The notes beneath the pieces were generated by a model that saw only the letters and a list, made by a program, of their open reading frames with translations, was not told the DNA's origin and did not search any database. A stretch of 18,207 nucleotides of DNA from an uncultured Mycoplasma sp. (GTDB lineage: Bacteria; Bacillota_I; Bacilli_A; RF39; UBA660), in assembly GCA_905209745.1 (NCBI GenBank), contig CAJLUG010000004.1:1-18207 (forward strand). Reading direction: 5' to 3'. Position numbers and translations under genes: made by a program. Shown here in pieces: positions 12,973 to 18,207 of this stretch (within the stretch, counting starts at the first letter, position 1; each line of letters opens with the position of its first letter).

Positions 12973-13821
12973 ATGGTAGTAAAGTTTAGATATACTACTG
13001 TAGGTTTAACGGTAACATTTATAAATTTATCTGAAGAAATCCCAGAAGGTTATATATACCTCTGGGATTTTGGTGATAATAACCAATCCAATGAGATGAA
13101 CCCTATACATACATATCAATATTGTGGTTCATATCAGGTAAATTTATATATAAAGGACCAAAATAACCAAACAGTAGGTAACTCAAAACAAACCATTATA
13201 GTTACTGATAAAGTAAAAACCCATTTATCAGGTTCTATATATGATTTGATTGATATATATTTACCAACTGATTTGGTAGGTGATATACCACAATCTACTA
13301 AACAGATGTTTATAGAAAAGTGGCAATTATATATACAACCTCTAGTAAATCATTGCATTCCAGTAGAATATTATAATAATGAATTATATTACGAAGCTCT
13401 GGAAAACCAGTTAATAATGGAATTGGCTGCTTATGATTTTACTATAAATGAGATAATGAATTTATCCAAAGCTTTAGCTCATTCAGTTATAGATAATAAT
13501 TCAACATCTCAATCTGATAATAACGATGTTTCAGATGGCAACAATGGTATAAAGAAAATATCAACTGGGCCTACTGAAGTGGAATATTTTGATAGTACTG
13601 CATCTGATCCCGATATATCGAGGGCTATTACTAAAGCTATGCAACCAGGGGGTATTATAGATATAATGAAACAAAATCTATGTATGCTAGCAAGTAGGTT
13701 AGAAATATATCTGCCAATATGTGATAGACCAACTTCAGTTGTAATACCAAGAGTGGTTAATAGACGTAAACCTGGTCCTATAAGTGGACCTGACCCACTA
13801 AATTTATTGAATAAGCTATGA
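12973..13821 (+). CDS. PKD domain fused to a head-tail connector-like region
   Basis: Residues about 1-78 form a PKD (Ig-like) domain: the signature YLWDFGDNNQSNEMNPIHTY is at 29-48 (WDFGD 31-35), then CGSYQVNLYI and TIIVTD as the closing strands. Residues about 87-165 are helical (SIYDLIDIYLPTDL, ALENQLIMELAAYDFTINEIM) and resemble head-tail adaptor proteins that form a ring under the portal. A Ser/Asn/Asp-rich linker (about 170-190) leads to a C-terminal region with amphipathic helix IDIMKQNLCMLASRLEIYL and a basic tail. Position after the capsid gene supports the connector reading. The PKD domain would be exposed on the neck. The stop overlaps the next start by ATGA. Confidence 0.78.
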   Translation: MVVKFRYTTVGLTVTFINLSEEIPEGYIYLWDFGDNNQSNEMNPIHTYQYCGSYQVNLYIKDQNNQTVGNSKQTIIVTDKVKTHLSGSIYDLIDIYLPTDLVGDIPQSTKQMFIEKWQLYIQPLVNHCIPVEYYNNELYYEALENQLIMELAAYDFTINEIMNLSKALAHSVIDNNSTSQSDNNDVSDGNNGIKKISTGPTEVEYFDSTASDPDISRAITKAMQPGGIIDIMKQNLCMLASRLEIYLPICDRPTSVVIPRVVNRRKPGPISGPDPLNLLNKL

Positions 13822-14480
13822 GGAGAAAAAAGAGGGTTGCTGATATAGATTGGAACCGGTATAAGAAAATCATAAATGACTTTATGGATGTGGATGCTGG
13901 TAAGCAACCCTTCCTCTGGCTTAATAAAATCAACCAACCATTACCATTCGGGGAAGATTTGGGTACGGTATATACACCATATTATTTAGAAGGATTATTC
14001 CAATATAACTATATAAAATCCTGGCCAACACAACCAAATACTATATCCGGAGAATTAGATTACTCTAATATAGTGTTATACATATCAGCTAGGTTGTTAA
14101 GGTTAAACAGTTTAGTTAATCAATATGGGTATTGGGATTATAACTGGGCTGATGATAGGTTTATAGTAAATGGTAAAGTATATAGACCTGGTGGTGATAC
14201 ACAAGTAGCTCAAGCAAAAGATGAAGCCTTATTATTCTTTGTAATATTACAAAGAGAAGACCCTGAAGAATCAGATAAAATTTTAAATAGTTATACTGGC
14301 CCTCTATCTAAGGTAGTAACTGATGAAGGTATATGGTTATTGGATTCAGAAGGTAATATGGTAAAAGACATATGTAATTTACCAATAAGAGTTCAAGGAC
14401 CTCCTGATATACCATTATGTACCTTAGACGGTGTTTTACATGACAAATATAATCACACAATATATGTAGAAGATGAATAA
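13818..14480 (+). CDS. Hypothetical head-tail joining protein
   Basis: This 220-residue protein starts in an ATGA overlap with the PKD-connector gene and ends inside the next gene by 8 bases, so the three are translated as a coupled set. It is rich in Trp and Tyr (YLEGLFQYNYIKSWP, NQYGYWDYNWADDRF) and has no membrane helix. An N-terminal basic stretch (RRKKRVADIDWNRYKK) is followed by mixed helices and strands. The C-terminus contains IRVQGPPDIPLCTLDGVL. I do not recognise the family. Position between a connector and tail genes suggests a head-closure or tail-completion role, by inference only. Confidence 0.75.
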   Translation: MRRKKRVADIDWNRYKKIINDFMDVDAGKQPFLWLNKINQPLPFGEDLGTVYTPYYLEGLFQYNYIKSWPTQPNTISGELDYSNIVLYISARLLRLNSLVNQYGYWDYNWADDRFIVNGKVYRPGGDTQVAQAKDEALLFFVILQREDPEESDKILNSYTGPLSKVVTDEGIWLLDSEGNMVKDICNLPIRVQGPPDIPLCTLDGVLHDKYNHTIYVEDE

Positions 14481-15357
14481 CCCTTGTACTTGCGGGTGTT
14501 GCGAAGATAACCTCCTTCAATTCACCACAAAAGAGATGAACCAGATACTACTTGATGGTATTATAAATTGCTCAACAAGGTATAGGTCTACAATAAGTAT
14601 ACCACTTCAATTAACCTTAGAAGAGGCTTTACCATTGGTATCTGATAAATTTAAGAATACTTGTAGGGTACTTATTTTTTTAAATAAGGGGGAACCACCT
14701 AAACCAGAAATATGGGTATTTACAAGTACTTTATCTACTAATTGGCTCAATACTGAATATTGGACTCAGGTACCAATAGGTTTTTCAGGAGTAGTAGATG
14801 ATAATATAAATTCAGAATCCATTAACCCAGTTCAGAATAAAACTATATTCAATGAATTCCAGAAAGTAGTATATTCTGAACAAGTAAGGGATATAAAAAT
14901 AGTGGGCAAAGCCCCTGGTGTTTATGATAATACTTTATATTTAGAATATTTACCAATGGAAAAGAAATCTACTTATCAAATCCAATTACCTGAAAATATG
15001 GAACCCCCTGTATATGGGGAGCCATATAAATTACCCGTAAATATAAGTACCTATATCCTTGGAGAATCAGGAATAGACTTTGCAAGATTGTTTATTAATA
15101 CTCAATCTAAGCCATTTGATGAATCAAAGGTAGTCATAGAAACTGAATACCCAGAAGGAGTAGAATATAAATTTACTGATAGGGGATATATAGGTAATGA
15201 TGCTACTGGGTTCCCATTAGAGGAAGATGCCAATGAAAATGTAAACCTAACTCTTACCTTTACTGATAAAGGTGATTACTCTATGTTATTCAGGGTAATT
15301 AACATAGATGGTGGTTCTACTTTGGCAGAGGTAGAGTACAATTTTCAAGTTATATGA
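14473..15357 (+). CDS. Tail-associated protein with PVQNK motif and Ig-like C-terminus
   Basis: The 294-residue protein begins with a cysteine cluster, CTCGCC (C5, C7, C9, C10). Its middle carries VVDDNINSESINPVQNKTIFNEF (107-129), a short segment of the S-x-NPVQNK-x-I type that recurs in tail and tail-fibre proteins of gut phages. The last part (about 160-294) is beta-rich, and FTDKGDYSMLFRVINIDGG (about 265-283) resembles an Ig/PKD-like closing half. The overlap of 8 bases with the previous gene and the ATGA overlap with the next one mark it as part of a tight tail operon. It is probably a virion protein; whether it sits at the tail tip or neck is open. Confidence 0.75.
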   Translation: MNNPCTCGCCEDNLLQFTTKEMNQILLDGIINCSTRYRSTISIPLQLTLEEALPLVSDKFKNTCRVLIFLNKGEPPKPEIWVFTSTLSTNWLNTEYWTQVPIGFSGVVDDNINSESINPVQNKTIFNEFQKVVYSEQVRDIKIVGKAPGVYDNTLYLEYLPMEKKSTYQIQLPENMEPPVYGEPYKLPVNISTYILGESGIDFARLFINTQSKPFDESKVVIETEYPEGVEYKFTDRGYIGNDATGFPLEEDANENVNLTLTFTDKGDYSMLFRVINIDGGSTLAEVEYNFQVI

Positions 15358-15554
15358 TTTTTAATAAAAGGAAAATCGGTAGCCTTATTTTTAATAAAAG
15401 GGTGATATCTAGAATAGTATACAATAAAACAGTTGTATTTAATAATGATAATATATACTTATATCTAGAAAAGGATATAGTTAACCTTTTATTTAATAAT
15501 AATTTAGAAGATACTACAATGGTATACACCAATACCGATTTCCAGGTAAGCTAG
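15354..15554 (+). CDS. Small basic repeat protein
   Basis: This 66-residue protein is translationally coupled to the previous gene (ATGA at 15354-15357). It consists of a repeated beta-like unit: IFNKRKIGSL, IFNKRVISRI, VYNKTVVFNN, then NDNIYLYLEKDIVN. The first two units share an exact 15-base sequence (15357-15371 and 15387-15401), 30 bases apart. No known domain, signal peptide or membrane helix is seen. Similar short strand repeats occur in phage tail accessory proteins, so a virion role is possible. Coupling and coding-like repeats make it more likely a real gene than its size suggests. Confidence 0.65.
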   Translation: MIFNKRKIGSLIFNKRVISRIVYNKTVVFNNDNIYLYLEKDIVNLLFNNNLEDTTMVYTNTDFQVS

Positions 15555-15572
15555 AGTATTTATCCTTGTAAT

Positions 15573-15583
15573 AAAAAAAAAAA
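15573..15583 (+). promoter_or_regulatory. Poly(A) leader before the Ig-like protein gene
   Basis: Eleven consecutive A residues run into the ATG at 15583, with no Shine-Dalgarno sequence. A-rich unstructured leaders favour initiation in Bacteroidota, and this gene's codon use also suggests high expression. Confidence 0.5.
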
Positions 15584-16209
15584 TGGCTGATGTAACAAAA
15601 AATGGTATTATAGTATCACCTGGTAGTGGTTCTGGTAATACCGAGTTAAAAGTAAAAGCTCAGAGAGCTAATCAAGGTAACCGTACAATACAAACGGCTA
15701 CTTATACTGTACAACCTCAAGGTGGCACAAGTAAAACTCTTACTGCTAATTTGGAAGCAGCTAATGAGTTTGTTAAATTCACAAATGGTACTATTCAGGC
15801 AGTAGATAAGGGTGGTGGGGTAATTACCATCACTGGTACTTCTAACTCTACTAAACTTACCTTTACAAAAGGCAGTGGTGATATAGTAACAGCTGATATT
15901 ACCAGTATTACATATCAGGCTGCTGGTAAAAGTACTGTAAATGGGGCTGCAATTGAGGGTGACCCGGGTGCAACTGCTTCTTACAATTTTACATTAACTT
16001 TAAAGGCGGCTGCTAATACTACAGTAGAGGCTAGAAGCCAACAGATAACGGTAAAAGCTAACAGTACTTCAGTAACTGCTACAATTACACTTAATCAGAC
16101 TGAGGGTGACCCTACATTGTCTATCAACCCAGAAACTATTACTGTACCTCAAGATGGTTCAGAAGTTTCGGTTCAAGTTACTACCAATACTACCTTCACG
16201 GTATCTTAG
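15583..16209 (+). CDS. Ig-like major virion protein, candidate tail tube
   Basis: The 208-residue protein is Thr-, Ala-, Gly- and Asn-rich and almost wholly beta. Residues about 1-100 (NTELKVKAQRANQGNRTIQTATYTV onward) and 100-175 (SYNFTLTLKAAANTTVEARSQQI) form two domains. Residues 177-208 (PTLSINPETITVPQDGSEVSV) look like the first strands of a BACON-type domain and then stop at two TAG codons. Codon use is less ATA-rich than in neighbours, and the poly(A) leader fits strong expression. Its location after the neck genes makes a tail tube protein with an Ig-like extension a reasonable guess. A capsid- or tail-surface appendage is the alternative. Confidence 0.72.
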   Translation: MADVTKNGIIVSPGSGSGNTELKVKAQRANQGNRTIQTATYTVQPQGGTSKTLTANLEAANEFVKFTNGTIQAVDKGGGVITITGTSNSTKLTFTKGSGDIVTADITSITYQAAGKSTVNGAAIEGDPGATASYNFTLTLKAAANTTVEARSQQITVKANSTSVTATITLNQTEGDPTLSINPETITVPQDGSEVSVQVTTNTTFTVS

Positions 16210-16225
16210 TAGAAAATTTATTAGG

Positions 16226-16253
16226 TATATGGGGTTTGAATGTACCCCATATA
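16226..16253 (+). terminator. Hairpin between Ig-like genes, weak terminator candidate
   Basis: TATATGGGGT (16226-16235) pairs perfectly with ACCCCATATA (16244-16253) around an 8-base loop, and GG/TC can add two more pairs. No T-run follows on the plus strand, so it may attenuate transcription or protect the 3' end of the upstream message. It begins 17 bases after the stop of the Ig-like gene. Confidence 0.55.
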
Positions 16254-16277
16254 TCACCAATTAAATACAAATATGGT

Positions 16278-16532
16278 ATGGCAAATTCTAACAGTTATAT
16301 AACTATAGATTGGGATGATGGCTCCGGTGATAATTTCTACTTTAACTTAACCAAACTTGATTCTGATAGTGAGATAGAAGTATCATCAGATGAAAATAAT
16401 ACTGGTGTATCTAGGAATATTAACCTAGCATTTACTGGTACTCATGGTTCTGGCCAAACTACCACTAGTAAAGTAAATCTATTGATAACACAACAAGCTG
16501 ACAATGCTTTGTTAGCTAAATTTATTAAATAG
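16278..16532 (+). CDS. Single BACON-like domain protein
   Basis: This 84-residue protein starts MANSNSYITIDWDDG. An upstream TTG at 16236 lies in the loop of the hairpin and is rejected; the ATG at 16278 has the usual AT-rich leader. The sequence reads as one BACON/Ig-like domain: EIEVSSDENNTGVSRNINLAF (about 33-53), then the Ser/Thr segment and closing strand VNLLITQQAD typical of BACON. The same pattern opens the next gene, so the two are paralogues. BACON domains are known in Bacteroidota carbohydrate-binding proteins and gut phage virion proteins. A surface-exposed appendage role is likely. The junction to the next gene is TAGTTATG, with a 2-base gap. Confidence 0.7.
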   Translation: MANSNSYITIDWDDGSGDNFYFNLTKLDSDSEIEVSSDENNTGVSRNINLAFTGTHGSGQTTTSKVNLLITQQADNALLAKFIK

Positions 16533-16534
16533 TT

Positions 16535-17458
16535 ATGGCAATTCCTTCCAATTACCAAAAATATACCATAGCATGGGGTGGAGGAACATCTGGTAATTTA
16601 TATATATGGATAAATCCAAGCGGGGGGAATCAAACCGTATATGTTACTTCAGATGAAAATACGGTAGAATCCTCAAGAACTAAAGTAGTAACTTTTAGAA
16701 CTACTGTACCTGGTTTATCAACTTCGGCCCAGAGTGTTGCACAATTAACTGTAAAACAGAATGCTGCTGTATATGAATATATACTTACAATAACCACTAG
16801 TAAAACTAGTTTGGCAGCTTATGACGATAATACCACTATAAGTGCCACTTTGGAAACCATAAGAAATAGTGTATCTCAAGGTAAAGTATCAGTTACTCCA
16901 ACTTATAGTTTTAGTGGTACTCATACTGGATTTTCAATTAGTGGTAGTACCGTAAGTGCGGAGGATAGAGATATAACAGTTGGTTCTGCTAGAAGTTGTA
17001 AAGTATATGCTACATATAATGTATCTGGTAAAACAATAACTTCTAATACCCTAACTATAACACAGGCTGCTAACACAAAAACTATAGATGACTTAACTCT
17101 AACTGGTGTGGCAAGTAGTGGAACAATTAGTACTATACCATACACTGGTGGTACAGTAACTTGGACTACCAAAGCCATGGAATCATATACTTCTGGTAGT
17201 GAACGAACAGTAGATGTAAGTACTTCTGCATCATACTCAGTAGTAGTAGTGTCTAATTTAGGTGGAGCTACACAAAATGGAAGAGTTACTACTTGGGCTT
17301 TAAATACTGGTGATACTAATAGGCAAGCTATGGTTACTGTTACTTATGGAGGACAAGAAACCTATAACTTTACCACCCAGTTAAAAGATAATTTTATATC
17401 AGCTCAATATACTTCTGTAGTTGGCACTTATTCAGATGTAAAATCTGTTTGGGATTAA
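16535..17458 (+). CDS. Multi-domain BACON/Ig-like virion protein
   Basis: The 307-residue protein has three consecutive beta-sandwich-like domains. The first (about 1-77) parallels the 84-aa protein: YTIAWGGGTSGNLYIWI, VYVTSDENTVESSRTKVVTF and the closing strand AQLTVKQNA. The second (about 80-180) ends in ITSNTLTITQAAN. The third (about 181-285) contains SSGTISTIPYTGGTVTW and ends QETYNFTTQL. The Q-A after each last strand is BACON-like. No signal peptide or enzymatic motif is seen. The chain ends in a short polar tail, AQYTSVVGTYSDVKSVWD. It probably decorates the virion and may bind glycans or mucus, as Ig-like phage domains are reported to do, but that function is not visible in sequence. 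Confidence 0.72.
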   Translation: MAIPSNYQKYTIAWGGGTSGNLYIWINPSGGNQTVYVTSDENTVESSRTKVVTFRTTVPGLSTSAQSVAQLTVKQNAAVYEYILTITTSKTSLAAYDDNTTISATLETIRNSVSQGKVSVTPTYSFSGTHTGFSISGSTVSAEDRDITVGSARSCKVYATYNVSGKTITSNTLTITQAANTKTIDDLTLTGVASSGTISTIPYTGGTVTWTTKAMESYTSGSERTVDVSTSASYSVVVVSNLGGATQNGRVTTWALNTGDTNRQAMVTVTYGGQETYNFTTQLKDNFISAQYTSVVGTYSDVKSVWD

Positions 17459-17480
17459 GTAATTAAAAAACAATATAAAT

Positions 17481-18050
17481 ATGCCTACATTTAAAGAAAT
17501 ATCTACCTTTACTTATAATGGTAACCCAAGTGGTTCACAAAGAATACAGATTAGTTCATCACAGAGTACATCTCTTCAAGATGTAGCTGATTTATCACTT
17601 CTTACAAAAACTAATATCCAACAATCCGGTACATCTAGTCAAAATAGGTTAGCTTTAACACAGTCATATATGTTGGGTATAACTAAAGGGTATAGTAGTA
17701 GTAGTAGTAGTAGTAATTTAGATGTATATATGGGCCGATATTATAGGTTATGGGGTGCTGCACCTTCAACCTTAAATATTAGGTTTTTTAGTAGTTTTAC
17801 AAATGGTGGCCAAGAAGATTTTTACTTACAGCCTGGTATGATATGGCTTCCTATTAGCTTTATACCAAATATAAAATTTATAAAAGGTTCTTCAGTTGGT
17901 CAAGGTAATAGTATGGTAGCTTGCCCACAAGTCAATTGGAACGTAGTACCTGATGGGGCAACCCATGCTATCATGACTTTTCAAGTATTACCTGCTAATT
18001 ATCCTTATATATTTATAAATGTGGGTTATTATACACAACAAGTATTATAG
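17481..18050 (+). CDS. Virion appendage protein with N-terminal anchor module
   Basis: The 189-residue protein opens with a roughly 41-residue module, MPTFKEIS then IQISSSQSTSLQDVADL, that is repeated at the start of the next gene. Phage fibre proteins often carry a similar T-LQD-(I/V)-A element near the N-terminus, so this is probably an attachment or anchoring part. A seven-serine tract (about 72-78) links it to a C-terminal beta-rich domain (LDVYMGRYYRLWGAAPSTLNI, FYLQPGMIWLPISFIP, AIMTFQVLPANYPYIFINV). No catalytic motif is recognised. It may be a short fibre or spike subunit. The stop at 18050 is followed by TT and the next ATG. Confidence 0.7.
   Translation: MPTFKEISTFTYNGNPSGSQRIQISSSQSTSLQDVADLSLLTKTNIQQSGTSSQNRLALTQSYMLGITKGYSSSSSSSNLDVYMGRYYRLWGAAPSTLNIRFFSSFTNGGQEDFYLQPGMIWLPISFIPNIKFIKGSSVGQGNSMVACPQVNWNVVPDGATHAIMTFQVLPANYPYIFINVGYYTQQVL
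17694..17714 (+). repeat. (AGT)7 in-frame trinucleotide repeat
   Basis: Seven identical AGT codons encode seven serines between the anchor module and the C-terminal domain of the 189-aa protein. Identical codons, rather than mixed Ser codons, point to repeat slippage. Changes of whole units would alter linker length without breaking the frame. Confidence 0.85.
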
Positions 18051-18052
18051 TT

Positions 18053-18207
18053 ATGCCTGAATTCAAAGATATAAGTTCTAGTGACCTTACTTATATTACA
18101 GAACAAAATAAATTATATAGTAGTAAAATACAAGTAGGGTATAATAAATATACTACTTTACAGGATGTGGCTAATTTGGCTTATTATGGTAGTGGCAGAG
18201 CTCTATC
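18053..18207 (+). CDS. Paralogous appendage protein, cut by window edge
   Basis: The first 51 residues are visible and the frame is open at the right edge. It begins MPEFKDISSSDLTYIT and contains YSSKIQVGYNKYTTLQDVANLAYYG. This aligns with the N-terminus of the 189-aa protein: MPxFKxIS, a short variable spacer, IQ(I/V), then (S/T)LQDVA(D/N)L. The two are tandem paralogues, at least in this module. The ATG at 18053 follows the upstream stop by two bases (TAGTTATG). The remaining domains and function lie outside the window. Confidence 0.7.
   Translation, partial: MPEFKDISSSDLTYITEQNKLYSSKIQVGYNKYTTLQDVANLAYYGSGRAL

Noticed and set aside
13509..13937. 142-aa minus-strand ORF across the connector genes
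   Set aside because: It is antisense to two overlapping, coupled plus-strand genes and has no recognisable domain.
16204..16209. TAG readthrough or TAG-recoded genetic code
   Set aside because: TAG ends several genes exactly before closely spaced starts (5388, 16532, 18050), and decoding TAG here adds only about ten residues before TGA.
16236..16277. TTG start of the 84-aa BACON-like protein
   Set aside because: The TTG is in the loop of a hairpin, and the 14 added residues do not look like part of the domain; the ATG at 16278 is better.

Overview
This window is a structural-gene segment of a tailed double-stranded DNA phage (Caudoviricetes), free or integrated. The host is probably a member of the Bacteroidota. 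The signs are the very AT-rich sequence, AT-rich leaders without Shine-Dalgarno sites before nearly every start, BACON/Ig-like and PKD domains in virion proteins, and a tail protein with the PVQNK motif. TAA, TAG and TGA all end real genes (TAG at 5386-5388 and 18048-18050, TGA in the ATGA overlaps), so the standard bacterial code applies and this is not a TAG-recoded gut megaphage. I saw no integrase, tRNA, rRNA, CRISPR array, insertion sequence or host metabolic gene.

Left arm, minus strand (about 122-3076): a probably frame-disrupted small reading frame (122-345) overlaps a 72-aa ORF. Next come two uncharacterised, possibly structural proteins (692-1174 and 1211-2077) that end at a clear terminator. 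A three-gene operon with ATGA overlaps (2320-3076) encodes two small membrane proteins and one soluble protein and ends at a second terminator. A short divergent spacer (3077-3146) separates this arm from the rightward genes.

Centre (3147-5388): a 5-methylcytosine DNA methyltransferase with a variant catalytic motif is followed by about 550 bases without a convincing gene. That stretch holds four perfect-stem hairpins with 4-base loops, a 60-base polypyrimidine tract and an A/C-rich leader. A protein with an N-terminal membrane helix and a C-terminal amphipathic beta region ending in Phe follows; it may be spanin-like.

Head module (5397-14480): large terminase interrupted by an HNH-bearing intein, portal, prohead protease fused to a coiled-coil scaffold (with a plausible internal scaffold start), head decoration protein and HK97-fold major capsid protein, closed by a strong terminator. 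A small acidic protein, a PKD-connector fusion and another probable head-tail joining protein come next. The small terminase subunit is not recognisable.

Tail/appendage module (14473 to the right edge): a PVQNK-motif tail protein, a small repeat protein, a probably highly expressed Ig-like protein, two paralogous BACON-like proteins, and two consecutive genes sharing an N-terminal module (the second cut by the window edge). TerL, portal and protease/scaffold would build and fill the procapsid; decoration and capsid proteins form the shell; the genes after 12572 would join head to tail and supply surface-exposed parts.
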